Shown: positions 13,101 through 26,700 of the stretch, piece by piece
How positions within the stretch are numbered: the stretch's first letter is position 1
Layout of the letters: every line of letters begins with the position of its first letter
Assembly (NCBI RefSeq): GCF_945859685.1
Contig: NC_079147.1
Location: 238,882,765-238,946,764, forward strand
DNA: 64,000 bases
Origin: Eupeodes corollae
Taxonomy: Eukaryota > Arthropoda > Insecta > Diptera > Syrphidae
Direction of reading: 5' to 3'
Position numbers and translations under genes: made by a program
Notes under the pieces: model-generated
Told to the model about the DNA's origin: nothing
Database searches by the model: none
Seen by the model: the letters and a program-made list of their open reading frames with translations, nothing else

Positions 13101-15239
13101 AAGAAAGGTCTTTTTAAGCTCTATCCATGCCTGCAAACTAAAAGATTTTTCGAGCTCTATCGTCAAAAATATTTGTAGTATTGTAAAATTACGGAATTTC
13201 GACCCTGCCTGCCCATGACAAATTATGTGTCGGTGGCATTATGTCCTGAACCAAGCCTTGAAAAAAGATGCGGTTTTCACTGCTTGATAGGAAATTAATA
13301 CACCTTTCTAACGATGTGAACATCCTCACAATTATCGACAATTTTGAATTTTTCATTTTTTCGAAAAAATCGTGGGCTAACCGCTTGTCTAAAAATAACA
13401 ATTTTTTCATTATTGTTCTGGACCCCACCAAGATATACATCAAAAGAAAGGTCTTTTTAAGCTCTATCCACGCCTGCAAACCAAAAGATTTTTCGAGCTC
13501 CATCTTCAAAAATATTTGTTGTATTGTAAAATTATACGGAATTTCCTTCCTTCCCATGACAAATTTTGTGTCGGTGGCATTATGCCCTGAACCAAGCCTT
13601 GAAAAAAGATGCGGTTTTCACTGCTTGATAGGAAATAAATACACCTTTCTTACGATGTGAACATCCTCACAATTATCGACAATTTTGAATTTTTCATTAT
13701 TTCGAAAAAATCGTGGGCTAACCCCTTGTCTAAAAATAACAATTTTTTCATTATTGTTCTGGACCCCACCAAGATCAAAAGAAAGGTCTTTTTAAGCTCT
13801 ATCCATACCTGCAAACCAAAAGATTTTTCGAGCTCTATCTTCAGAAATATTTGTAGTATTGTAAAATTACGGAATTTCGACCCTGCCTGCCCATGACAAA
13901 TTATGTGTCGGTGGCATTATGTCCTGAACCAAGCCTTGAAAAAAGATGCGGTTTTCACTGCTTGATAGGAAATTAATACACCTTTCTAACGATGTGAACA
14001 TCCTCACAACTATCGACAATTTTGAATTTTTCATTTTTTCGAAAAAATCGTGGGCTAACCCCTTGTCTAAAATTAACAATTTTTTATTATTGTTCTGGAC
14101 CCCACCAAGATATACATCAAAAGAAAGGTCTTTTTAAGCTCTATCCATGCCTGCAAACCAAAAGAGTTTTCGAGCTCTATCTTCAGAAATATTTGTAGTA
14201 TTGTAGAATTACGGAATTTCGACACTGCCCATGACAAATTATGTGTCGGTGGCATTATGTCCTGAACCAAGCCTTGAAAAAAGATGCGATTTTCACTGCT
14301 TGATAGGAAATTAATACACCTTTCTAACGATGTGAACATCCTCACAATTATAGACAATTTTGAATTTTTCATTTTTTCGAAAAAATCGTGGGCTAACCCC
14401 TTGTCTAAAAATAACAATTTTTTCATTATTGTTCTGGATGCCTGCAAACCAAAAGATTTTTCGAGCTCTATCTTCAGAAATATTTGTAGTATTGTAGAAT
14501 TACGGAATTTCGACCCTGCCCGTGACAAATTATGTGTCGGTGGCATTATGTCCTGAACCAAGCCTTGAAAAAAGATGTGATTTTCACTGCTTGATAGGAA
14601 ATTAATACACCTTTCTAACGATGTAAACATCCTCACAATTATCGACAATTTTGAATTTTTCATTTTTTCGAAAAAATCGTGGGCTAACCCCTTGTCTAAA
14701 AATAACAATTTTTTCATTATTGTTCTGGACCCCACCAAGATATACATCAAAAGAAAGGTCTTTTTAAGCTCTATCCACGCCTGCAAACCAAAAGATTTTT
14801 CGAGCTCCATCTTCAAAAATATTTGTTGTATTGTAAAATTACGGAATTTCGACCCTGCCCATGACAAATTATGTGTCGGTGGCATTATGTCCTGAACCAA
14901 GCCTTGAAACAAGATGCACAATTATCGACAATTTTGAATTTTTCATTTTTTCGAAAAAATCGTGGGCTAACCCCTTGTCTAAAAATAACAATTTTTTCAT
15001 TATTGTTCTGGACCCCACCAAGATATACATCAAAAGAAAGGTCTTTTTAAGCTCTATCCACGCCTGCAAACCAAAAGATTTTTCGAGCTCCATCTTCAAA
15101 AATATTTGTTGTATTGTAAAATTACGGAATTTCCTTCCTTGACAAATTTTGTGTCGGTGGCATTATGCCCTGAACCAAGCCTTGAAAAAAGATGCGGTTT
15201 TCACTGCTTGATAGGAAATAATTACACCTTTCTTACGAT

Positions 15240-16900
15240 GTGAACATCCTCACAATTATCGACAATTTTGAATTTTTCATTATTTCGAAAAAATCGTGGG
15301 CTAACCCCTTGTCTAAAAATAACAATTTTTTCATTATTGTTCTGGACCCCACCAAGATATACATCAAAAGAAAGGTCTTTTTAAGCTCTATCCATGCCTG
15401 CAAACCAAAAGATTTTTCGAGCTCTATCTTCAGAAATATTTGTAGTATTGTAAAATTACGGAATTTCGACCCTGCCTGCCCATGACAAATTATGTGTCGG
15501 TGGCATTATGTCCTGCACCAAGCCTTGAAAAAAGATGCGGTTTTCACTGCTTGATAGGAAATTAATACACCTTTCTAACGATGTGAACATCCTCACAATT
15601 ATCGACAATTTTGAATTTTTCATTTTTTCGAATAAATCGTGGGCTAACCCCTTGTCTAAAAATAACAATTTTTTCATTATTGTTCTGGACCCCACCAAGA
15701 TATACATCAAAAGAAAGGTCTTTTTAAGCTCTATCCACGCCTGCAAACCAAAAGATTTTTCGAGCTCCATCTTCAAAATTATTTGTTGTATTGTAAAATT
15801 ATACGGAATTTCCTTCCTTCCCATGACAAATTTTGTGTCGGTGGCATTATGCCCTGAACCAAGCCTTGAAAAAAGATGCGGTTTTCACTGCTTGATAGGA
15901 AATAAATACACCTTTCTTACGATGTGAACATCCTCACAATTATCGACAATTTTGAATTTTTCATTATTTCGAAAAAATCGTGGGCTAACCCCTTGTCTAA
16001 AAATAACAATTTTTTCATTATTGTTCTGGACCCCACCAAGATATACATCAAAAGAAAGGTCTTTTTAAGCTCTATCCATGCCTGCAAACCAAAAGATTTT
16101 TCGAGCTCTATCTTCAGAAATATTTGTAGTATTGTAAAATTACGGAATTTCGACCCTGCCTGCCCATGACAAATTATGTGTCGGTGGCATTATGTCCTGA
16201 ACCAAGCCTTGAAAAAAGATGCGGTTTTCACTGCTTGATAGGAAATTAATACACCTTTCTAACGATGTGAACATCCTCACAATTATCGACAATTTTGAAT
16301 TTTTCATTTTTTCGAAAAAATCGTGGGCTAACCCCTTGTCTAAAAATAACAATTTTTTCATTATTGTTCTGGACCCCACCAAGATATACATCAAAAGAAA
16401 GGTCTTTTTAAGCTCTATCCACGCCTGCAAACCAAAAGATTTTTCGAGCTCCATCTTCAAAATTATTTGTTGTATTGTAAAATTATACGGAATTTCCTTC
16501 CTTCCCATGACAAATTTTGTGTCGGTGGCATTATGCCCTGAACCAAGCCTTGAAAAAAGATGCGGTTTTCACTGCTTGATAGGAAATAAATACACCTTTC
16601 TTACGATGTGAACATCCTCACAATTATCGACAATTTTGAATTTTTCATTTTTTCGAAAAAATCGTGGGCTAACCCCTTGTCTAAAAATAACAATTTTTTC
16701 ATTATTGTTCTGGACCCCACCAAGATATACATCAAAAGAAAGGTCTTTTTAAGCTCTATCCATGCCTGCAAACCAAAAGATTTTTCGAGCTCTATCTTCA
16801 GAAATATTTGTAGTATTGTAAAATTACGGAATTTCGGCCCTGCCCATGACAAATTATGTGTCGGTGGCATTATGTCCTGCACCAAGCCTTGAAAAAAGAT
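15240..16900 (+). repeat. Dimeric higher-order repeat, 684-bp period
   Basis: Monomer pairs start at 15240, 15924 and 16608. Each pair joins a CATTATTTCG monomer carrying the TGCC insertion to a monomer with CTCCATCTTCAAAA, TTGTTGTATTG and AAATTATACGG. The same dimer reappears at 18516-19199 and runs into the next monomer at 19200. The variant AAAATTATTTG is shared by the two dimers at about 15776 and 16460. Confidence 0.88.
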
Positions 16901-19900
16901 GCGGTTTTCACTGCTTGATAGGAAATTAATACACCTTTCTAACGATGTGAACATCCTCACAACTATCGACAATTTTGAATTTTTCATTTTTTCGAAAAAA
17001 TCGTGGGCTACCCCTTGTCTAAAAATAACAATTTTTTCATTATTGTTCTGGACCCCACCAAGATATACATCAAAAGAAAGGTCTTTTTAAGCTCTATCCA
17101 TGCCTGCAAACCAAAAGAGTTTTCGAGCTCTATCTTCAGAAATATTTGTAGTATTGTAGAATTACGGAATTTCGACCCTGCCAATGACAAATTATGTGTC
17201 GGTGGCATTATGTCCTGAACCAAGACTTGAAAAAAGATGCGATTTTCACTGCTTGATAGGAAATTAATACACCTTTCTAACGATGTGAACATCCTCACAA
17301 TTATAGACAATTTTGAATTTTTCATTTTTTCGAAAAAATCGTGGGCTAACCCCTTGTCTAAAAATAACAATTTTTTCATTATTGTTCTGGATGCCTGCAA
17401 ACCAAAAGATTTTTCGAGCTCTATCTTCAGAAATATTTGTAGTATTGTAGAATTACGGAATTTCGACCCTGCCCATGACAAATTATGTGTCGGTGGCATT
17501 ATGTCCTGAACCAAGCCTTGAAACAAGATGCGGTTTTCACTGCTTGATAGGAAATTAATACACCTCTCTCAAAAAATGTGAACATCCTCACAATTATCGA
17601 CAATTTTGAATTTTTCATTTTTTCGAAAAAATCGTGGGCTAACCCCTTGTCTAAAAATAACAATTTTTTCATTATTGTTCTGGACCCCACCAAGATATAC
17701 ATCAAAAGAAAGGTCTTTTTAAGCTCTATCCACGCCTGCAAACCAAAAGATTTTTCGAGCTCCATCTTCAAAAATATTTGTTGTATTGTAAAATTACGGA
17801 ATTTCCTTCCTTCCCATGACAAATTTTGTGTCGGTGGCATTATGCCCTGAACCAAGCCTTGAAAAAAGATGCGGTTTTCACTGCTTGATAGGAAATAAAT
17901 ACACCTTTCTTACGATGTGAACATCCTCACAATTATCGACAATTTTGAATTTTTCATTATTTCGAAAAAATCGTGGGCTAACCCCTTGTCTAAAAATAAC
18001 AATTTTTTCATTATTGTTCTGGACCCCACCAAGATATACATCAAAAGAAAGGTCTTTTTAAGCTCTATCCATGCCTGCAAACCAAAAGATTTTTCGAGCT
18101 CTATCTTCAGAAATATTTGTAGTATTGTAGAATTACGGAATTTCGACCCTGCCCATGACAAATTATGTGTCGGTGGCATTATGTCCTGAACCAAGCCTTG
18201 AAAAAAGATGCGATTTTCACTGCTTGATAGGAAATTAATACACCTTTCTAACGATGTGAACATCCTCACAATTATAGACAATTTTGAATTTTTCATTTTT
18301 TCGAAAAAATCGTGGGCTAACCCCTTGTCTAAAAATAACAATTTTTTCATTATTGTTCTGGAGCTCCATCTTCAAAAATATTTGTTGTATTGTAAAATTA
18401 CGGAATTTCCTTCCTTGACAAATTTTGTGTCGGTGGCATTATGCCCTGAACCAAGCCTTGAAAAAAGATGCGGTTTTCACTGCTTGATAGGAAATAAATA
18501 CACCTTTCTTACGATGTGAACATCCTCACAATTATCGACAATTTTGAATTTTTCATTATTTCGAAAAAATCGTGGGCTAACCCCTTGTCTAAAAATAACA
18601 ATTTTTTCATTATTGTTCTGGACCCCACCAAGATATACATCAAAAGAAAGGTCTTTTTAAGCTCTATCCATGCCTGCAAACCAAAAGATTTTTCGAGCTC
18701 TATCTTCAGAAATATTTGTAGTATTGTAAAATTACGGAATTTCGACCCTGCCTGCCCATGACAAATTATGTGTCGGTGGCATTATGTCCTGAACCAAGCC
18801 TTGAAAAAAGATGCGGTTTTCACTGCTTGATAGGAAATTAATACACCTTTCTAACGATGTGAACATCCTCACAATTATCGACAATTTTGAATTTTTCATT
18901 TTTTCGAAAAAATCGTGGGCTAACCCCTTGTCTAAAAATAACAATTTTTTCATTATTGTTCTGGACCCCACCAAGATATACATCAAAAGAAAGGTCTTTT
19001 TAAGCTCTATCCACGCCTGCAAACCAAAAGATTTTTCGAGCTCCATCTTCAAAAATATTTGTTGTATTGTAAAATTATACGGAATTTCCTTCCTTCCCAT
19101 GACAAATTTTGTGTCGGTGGCATTATGCCCTGAACCAAGCCTTGAAAAAAGATGCGGTTTTCACTGCTTGATAGGAAATAAATACACCTTTCTTACGATG
19201 TGAACATCCTCACAATTATCGACAATTTTGAATTTTTCATTATTTCGAAAAAATCGTGGGCTAACCCCTTGTCTAAAAATAACAATTTTTTCATTATTGT
19301 TCTGGACCCCACCAAGATATACATCAAAAGAAAGGTCTTTTTAAGCTCTATCCATGCCTGCAAACCAAAAGATTTTTCGAGCTCTATCTTCAGAAATATT
19401 TGTAGTATTGTAAAATTACGGAATTTCGACCCTGCCCATGACAAATTATGTGTCGGTGGCATTATGTCCTAAACCAAGCCTTGAAAAAGAAGCGATTTTC
19501 ACTGCTTGATAGTAAATTAATACACCTTTCTAACGATGTGAACATCCTCACAATTATCGACAATTTTAAATTTTTCATTATTTCGAAAAAATAGTGGGCT
19601 TAACCCCTTGTCTAAAAATAACAATTTTTTCATTATTGTTCTGGACCCCACCAAGATATACATCAAAAGAAAGGTCTTTTTAAGCTCTATCCATGCCTGC
19701 CAACCAAAAGATTTTTCGAGCTCTATCTTCAGAAATATTTGTAGTATTGTAAAATTACGGAATTTCGACCCTGCCTGCCCATGACAAATTATGTGTCGGT
19801 GGCATTATGTCCTGAACCAAGCCTTGAAAAAAGATGCGATTTTCACTGCTTGATAGGAAATAAATACATGTTTCTAACGATGTGAACATCCTCACAATTA

Positions 19901-20172
19901 TCGACAATTTTGAATTTTTCATTTTTTCGAAAAAATCGTGGGCTAACCCCTTGTCTAAAAATAACAATTTTTTCATTATTGTTCTGGACCCCACCAAGAT
20001 ATACATCAAAAGAAAGGTCTTTTTAAGCTCTATCCATGCCTGCAAACCAAAAGAGTTTTCGAGCTCTATCTTCAGAAATATTTGTAGTATTGTAGAATTA
20101 CGGAATTTCGACCCTGCCCATGACAAATTATGTGTCGGTGGCATTATGTCCTGAACCAAGCCTTGAAAAAAG

Positions 20173-20754
20173 ATGCGATTTTCACTGCTTGATAGGAAAT
20201 TAATACACCTTTCTAACGATGTGAACATCCTCACAATTATAGACAATTTTGAATTTTTCATTTTTTCGAAAAAATCGTGGGCTAACCCCTTGTCTAAAAA
20301 TAACAATTTTTTCATTATTGTTCTGGATGCCTGCAAACCAAAAGAGTTTTCGAGCTCTATCTTCAGAAATATTTGTAGTATTGTAGAATTACGGAATTTC
20401 GACCCTGCCCATGACAAATTATGTGTCGGTGGCATTATGTCCTGAACCAAGCCTTGAAAAAAGATGCGATTTTCACTGCTTGACAGAAAATTAATACACC
20501 TTTCTAACGATGTGAACATCCTCACAATTATAGACAATTTTGAATTTTTCATTTTTTCGAAAAAATCGTGGGCTAACCCCTTGTCTAAAAATAACAATTT
20601 TTTCATTATTGTTCTGGATGCCTGCAAACCAAAAGAGTTTTCGAGCTCTATCTTCAGAAATATTTGCAGTATTGTAAAATTACGGAATTTCGACCCTGCC
20701 CATGACAAATTATGTGTCGGTGGCATTATGTCCTGAACCAAGCCTTGAAAAAAG
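20173..20754 (+). repeat. Two tandem 291-bp short monomers (48-bp internal deletion)
   Basis: Starts at 20173, 20464 and 20755 are 291 bases apart. In the short form TGTTCTGGA is joined directly to TGCCTGCAAACC, removing the 48 bases that run from CCCCACCAAG to GCTCTATCCA. Single copies of the same deletion occur at 14284 and 17237, so the short monomer has spread as its own subfamily. The deletion is a multiple of three and keeps both the plus- and minus-strand frames open. Confidence 0.9.
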
Positions 20755-21104
20755 ATGCGGTTTCCACTGCTTGATAGGAAATTAATACACCTTTCTAACG
20801 ATGTGAACATCCTCACAATTATCGACAATTTTGAATTTTTCATTTTTTCGAAAAAATCGTGGGCTAACCCCTTGTCTAAAAATAACAATTTTTTCATTAT
20901 TGTTCTGGACCCCACCAAGATATACATCAAAAGAAAGGTCTTTTTAAGCTCTATCCATGTCTGCAAACCAAAAGATTTTTCGAGCTCTATCTTCAGAAAT
21001 ATTTGTAGTATTGTAAAATTACGGAATTTCGACCCTGCCCATGACAACTTATGTGTCGGTGGCATTATGTACATAAGCAAGCCTTGAAAAAAGATGCGAT
21101 TCTC

Positions 21105-23780
21105 ACTGCTTGATAGGAAATTAATACACCTTTCTAAAGATGTGAACATCCTCACAATTATCGACAATTTTGATTTTTTCATTTTTTTCGAAAAAATCGT
21201 GGGCTAACCCCTTGTCTAAAAATAACAATTTTTTCATTATTGTTCTGGACCCCACCAAGATATACATCAAAAGAAAGGTCTTTTTAAGCTCTATCCATGT
21301 CTGCAAACCAAAAGATTTTTCGAGCTCTATCTTTCGACCCTGCCCATGACAACTTATGTGTCGGTGGCATTATGTACATAAGCAAGCCTTGAAAAAAGAT
21401 GCGATTCTCACTGCTTGATAGGAAATTAAAACACCTTTCTAAAGATGTGAACATCCTCACAATTATCGACAATTTTGATTTTTTCATTTTTTTCGAAAAA
21501 ATCGTGGGCTAACCCCTTGTCTAAAAATAACAATTTTTTCATTATTGTTCTGGACCCCACCAAGATATACACCAAAAGAAAGGTCTTTTTAAGCTCTATC
21601 CATGTCTGCAAACCAAAAGATTTTTCGAGCTCTATCTTCAGAAATATTTGTAGTATTGTAAAATTACGGAATTTCGACCCTGCCCATGACAACTTATGTG
21701 TCGGTGGCATTATGTACATAAGCAAGCCTTGAAAAAAGATGCGATTCTCACTGCTTGATAGGAAATTAATACACCTTTCTAAAGATGTGAACATCCTCAC
21801 AATTATCGACAATTTTGATTTTTTCATTTTTTTCGAAAAAATCGTGGGCTAACCCCTTGTCTAAAAATAACAATTTTTTCATTATTGTTCTGGACCCCAC
21901 CAAGATATACATCAAAAGAAAGGTCTTTTTAAGCTCTATCCATGTCTGCAAACCAAAAGATTTTTCGAGCTCTATCTTCAGAAATATTTGTAGTATTGTA
22001 AAATTACGGAATTTCGACCCTGCCCATGACAACTTATGTGTCGGTGGCATTATGTACATAAGCAAGCCTTGAAAAAAGATGCGGTTTCCACTGCTTGATA
22101 GGAAATTAATACACCTTTCTAACGATGTGAACATCCTCACAATTATCGACAATTTTGAATTTTTCATTTTTTCGAAAAAATCGTGGGCTAACCCCTTGTC
22201 TAAAAATAACAATTTTTTCATTATTGTTCTGGACCCCACCAAGATATACATCAAAAGAAAGGTCTTTTTAAGCTCTATCCATGTCTGCAAACCAAAAGAT
22301 TTTTCGAGCTCTATCTTCAGAAATATTTGTAGTATTGTAAAATTACGGAATTTCGACCCTGCCCATGACAACTTATGTGTCGGTGGCATTATGTACATAA
22401 GCAAGCCTTGAAAAAAGATGCGATTCTCACTGCTTGATAGGAAATTAATACACCTTTCTAAAGATGTGAACATCCTCACAATTATCGACAATTTTGATTT
22501 TTTCATTTTTTTCGAAAAAATCGTGGGCTAACCCCTTGTCTAAAAATAACAATTTTTTCATTATTGTTCTGGACCCCACCAAGATATACATCAAAAGAAA
22601 GGTCTTTTTAAGCTCTATCCATGTCTGCAAACCAAAAGATTTTTCGAGCTCTATCTTCAGAAATATTTGTAGTATTGTAAAATTACGGAATTTCGACCCT
22701 GCCCATGACAACTTATGTGTCGGTGGCATTATGTACATAAGCAAGCCTTGAAAAAAGATGCGGTTTCCACTGCTTGATAGGAAATTAATACACCTTTCTA
22801 ACGATGTGAACATCCTCACAATTATCGACAATTTTGAATTTTTCATTTTTTCGAAAAAATCGTGGGCTAACCCCTTGTCTAAAAATAACAATTTTTTCAT
22901 TATTGTTCTGGACCCCACCAAGATATACATCAAAAGAAAGGTCTTTTTAAGCTCTATCCATGTCTGCAAACCAAAAGATTTTTCGAGCTCTATCTTCAGA
23001 AATATTTGTAGTATTGTAAAATTACGGAATTTCGACCCTGCCCATGACAACTTATGTGTCGGTGGCATTATGTACATAAGCAAGCCTTGAAAAAAGATGC
23101 GGTTTTCACTGCTTGATAGGAAATTAATACACCTTTCTAAAGATGTGAACATCCTCACAATTATCGACAATTTTGATTTTTTCATTTTTTTCGAAAAAAT
23201 CGTGGGCTAACCCCTTGTCTAAAAATAACAATTTTTTCATTATTGTTCTGGACCCCACCAAGATATACATCAAAAGAAAGGTCTTTTTAAGCTCTATCCA
23301 TGTCTGCAAACCAAAAGATTTTTCGAGCTCTATCTTCAGAAATATTTGTAGTATTGTAAAATTACGGAATTTCGACCCTGCCCATGACAACTTATGTGTC
23401 GGTGGCATTATGTACATAAGCAAGCCTTGAAAAAAGATGCGATTCTCACTGCTTGATAGGAAATTAATACACCTTTCTAAAGATGTGAACATCCTCACAA
23501 TTATCGACAATTTTGATTTTTTCATTTTTTTCGAAAAAATCGTGGGCTAACCCCTTGTCTAAAAATAACAATTTTTTCATTATTGTTCTGGACCCCACCA
23601 AGATATACATCAAAAGAAAGGTCTTTTTAAGCTCTATCCATGTCTGCAAACCAAAAGATTTTTCGAGCTCTATCTTCAGAAATATTTGTAGTATTGTAAA
23701 ATTACGGAATTTCGACCCTGCCCATGACAAACTATGTGTCGGTGGCATTATGTCCTGAACCAAACCTTGAAAAAAGATGC
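21105..23780 (+). repeat. Dimeric higher-order repeat, 679-bp period, at the right edge of array 1
   Basis: 340-bp monomers with TTTTGATTTTTTCATTTTTTTCG alternate with 339-bp monomers beginning ATGCGGTTTCCACTGC. Starts 22079 and 22758 are 679 apart, as are 21815, 22494 and 23173. The block is marked by CATGTCTGC, GACAACTTATG and ATGTACATAAGCAAGCC. One monomer near 21331 lacks about 35 bases (CTATCTTTCGACC). The array stops at 23780 in a monomer that has reverted to the TGTCCTGAACC form. Confidence 0.88.
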
Positions 23781-26700
23781 TTTATTTTAAATTACAGCAA
23801 ATCACCCCTTGATTCTTGATAGCAAATTGAAAATAAATCAAGAATTAGCAATAAAATAAATTTCAAACGCCAATTTAATTTGTTTTTAAATAGTTTTATT
23901 AACAGATTTAAAAAATCGTAATCCATTCATTCACTCCATATATTTCTATAAATTTTTAATTAATAATTATCAATTAAGCTAAATTGATTTAGTCTTATTA
24001 TATTGAGATGTAAAATTGTTAATAATATTTTTGTTTTGTTTTTGTTTTATATTCATTAAATATGTTTTCTGTGATGTTATGTTTTATGTTTTAGTTTTTT
24101 GTTTTGTTTTTGTTTTTTACTTCTTATTCAATTAAGTAATCAAAAAAGTTTTCTTTTATATATATATATCCATTATTTATCTCCTTTCACAAATTTAAAT
24201 CATAAAATATTTTTGTTTTGTTTAATTTTCTTTTCAAAGTTAATTGATGATTATTTTTCACAATGATTCGAAAATAAATGTAGGTGTGTAATTATTTATT
24301 GATTCTAAAATAAGAAACAAAAAACTCAAAATATTATTTAAAATTCTTAAAACTAAACAATAACAAGAAGAGATGACTTAAAAACAATAATTTCTTTGGC
24401 AATAACATTTCACTTTTAAACACTAGCTTTATTTATAATATATTTTTGTTTAATTGTTTTTTGTTTTAATTTATTTATAACGTTACGTTTCTCTCGCTAG
24501 GAAGACTTGATCTTCAATTCATGATATTAAAAAATACATAAAATGCATTATATTCTGGTGGAAAACGCAAATCTATATATATACTTTATATTTTATGTTT
24601 TTTTCTTTTTAGTTTTATTATCTGCAATTTCACAAGTTTTCTTTTTGTTTTTGTTTTATTCTTTATTTTTAATATTTTCAATAAGAATTTGGCATCGATA
24701 TTGGTAATTTTAATTAGATTTTTATGTTTTGAATTTATTTTATTTTGTTATCTTTTGCGGAAGTCTTGATGATGTTTTAATTTTTGTTTTGTTTTTTGTT
24801 TTTAATTATTTATTTTTTATACTAACATTATTATAAACTTAGAAAATTGAAACATTTAAGTTAAGGTTTTTATTTTGTTTTTGTTTTAATTAAATTTAAA
24901 TTTAACTATTTACATTATATCTTCTTTTTTTAACTGTCGATTGAACAGTTTTAATTTTTGTTTGTTTGTCATTTTATTTTTGTGGACTACAAAGTATGTT
25001 TACTTAATTTTTAGTATTTTACATGTATCATACTTAAAAGCTGTTAAATGTTTGATCACATTCAAAATTTGTATTATTGTAGATATATCATTAAGCGATT
25101 TTTGTGTTTTGTGTGTGTTTTGTTTTTGTAATGCTATTATTTTTGTATTGGATTTGTAATGATCTGTTAGGCTAAGATGAGCATTATGTGGAAAATACGG
25201 ATTTGATTTATGGGACGACAGATAAAAGAAAAAAGTTGATAGACGGGAAAAGACGCTAAGAGGCTTTGAAATTCTTGAAGAAATCAACTTTGCCTACAAA
25301 ATTGCTGTGTCTAGTTAGGGGCTAAAAAGTTTTGAGGAAACCCTATCTAAATATTTGATAGTATTTGCTTTTTAAGTCAATTTTGCCAAGAGCATTGTTT
25401 AGGAGAGCTTGAAGGTTTTTTTTTACTAGTCGCTATATTTTGAAATTAAAAATATCGCTTTCTAAATGCCTTCAAATTGAGTTTGTAAAAAAAGGTAGCT
25501 ACAATTATTATTGATTTTTTATGGAGAACTAAATCGAAATTGAGCCAGGAATTAGCTTCCTGTATACCTGAATTTTTCGATCTGATCCAGCAGAACAAAT
25601 CGATAAGAATATAGTCGTCGTTCTTATTTGAAGATTATCACCAATATTCCCTATTTTTAAGATTGGGAACAATAATGCTGTTGAAAAAGTCTCCATCAAA
25701 GATTCCTATGCAGGATATCAGACAATTATTTCGAGGGAAAAGAAATTCCCCCTGGAGGTTAACAATCGACAAAATTACATTAGTTTTTTCTTCCCAACAA
25801 ACAAACTTATTTTAAGGATTAAGATATCCTCAATTCAAATCTTGGCTTAAAATTATCTATTACATGGGGTTTTTAAAAGGTGCACCTTTGAAATACAAAA
25901 AATAACAAAAAACGGTGTTTATTAAGCTAAGTTAAAAATAAAAATATCTCTTAGAAAAAAATAGAATTATAATTTTGCCAAAGTACAAAGAGAAAGCTTC
26001 GAGTTAAAATTAAAATAATTTTAGTTTCTCGAAATTCTATTAGTTATGAATCTTAACTTGACTCTAAATGAAGTTTTGGCAAAATCTTGAATTTAATACT
26101 TTTATTGTTTTGAAAAATACGTTTGGTGTACATTTTTATTGCTGATTTTAAATTCAAACTTTAATTTTAACTATTTGCTATTTCAAGTTCAACTGTAAAA
26201 AGCAACCGTTTTCAAAATTATTTGTATATTTTTTGATATATTTCAAAAACATGATAGAATTGTTTAGACAACTAATTCGATACAAGAGCAAAAGTTACTT
26301 TCAAACCATTTTTCCTTTTTCTGTTAAAAACCGTTGTGGCATAAAAGGTCTTGCTTTTCTTTTAGATCTTTGTAAAACAGGTTAAATCTAACAGCTTATA
26401 AAGATTTTCGAATTTCGTATGAAATAATGTAAATATGTATGTATTTCATCTGAACATTGAAGAAAAGGATTAGAGATTTGAAAAACCATTACAGATTTTT
26501 TTTTTTTTGAAAAAAGGCTACCTGAAAAGTTCAGATAGCCTTCAAAAGCCTAATACATGTGTTTTTGGAATATTTAAAAGTGATATCTCAAAAACCCGAT
26601 GTGATACATTTCAATTTTGAAGTCTGATTTGAAGGTGTGGAAAAAATTATTGTAAAAATGCAAAAGTCCGCACGGCTACGCCACCAGAGAGTCCATGAAA

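Larger units (their letters stand above)
1..23780 (+). repeat. Satellite array 1, ~339-bp monomer, about 68 copies
   Basis: Head-to-tail tandem repeat. The landmark ATGCGATTTTCACTGCTTGA recurs every 339 or 343 bases (for example 273, 616, 959, 1298, 1637). The 343-bp form carries an extra TGCC (CCTGCCTGCCC instead of CCTGCCC); other forms are 340 bp (one extra T in the T-run) and 291 bp (48-bp deletion). Most monomers differ by only a few substitutions, the signature of unequal exchange and gene conversion. The array is cut by a 750-bp transposon at 9381-10130 and ends abruptly in AAAAAGATGC before unrelated AT-rich DNA. Many short reading frames exist in each monomer, but they lie in several frames, are broken by the 4-base insertions and show no gene signals, so I treat them as non-coding. 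Likely pericentromeric or centromeric satellite, which is inference; I do not recognise the family by name. Confidence 0.97.

Noticed and set aside
1..23780. A CRISPR-like or prokaryotic repeat system
   Set aside because: The repeats are directly adjacent 339-bp units without unique spacers, and the window is eukaryotic.
24941..25287. Overlapping frames of 72 and 95 residues on opposite strands
   Set aside because: Low-complexity products of T- and A-rich DNA with no conserved pattern.
25876..25889. The perfect palindrome AAAGGTGCACCTTT
   Set aside because: A single 14-bp palindrome in a long AT-rich region; no repeat, gene or partner site nearby gives it meaning.
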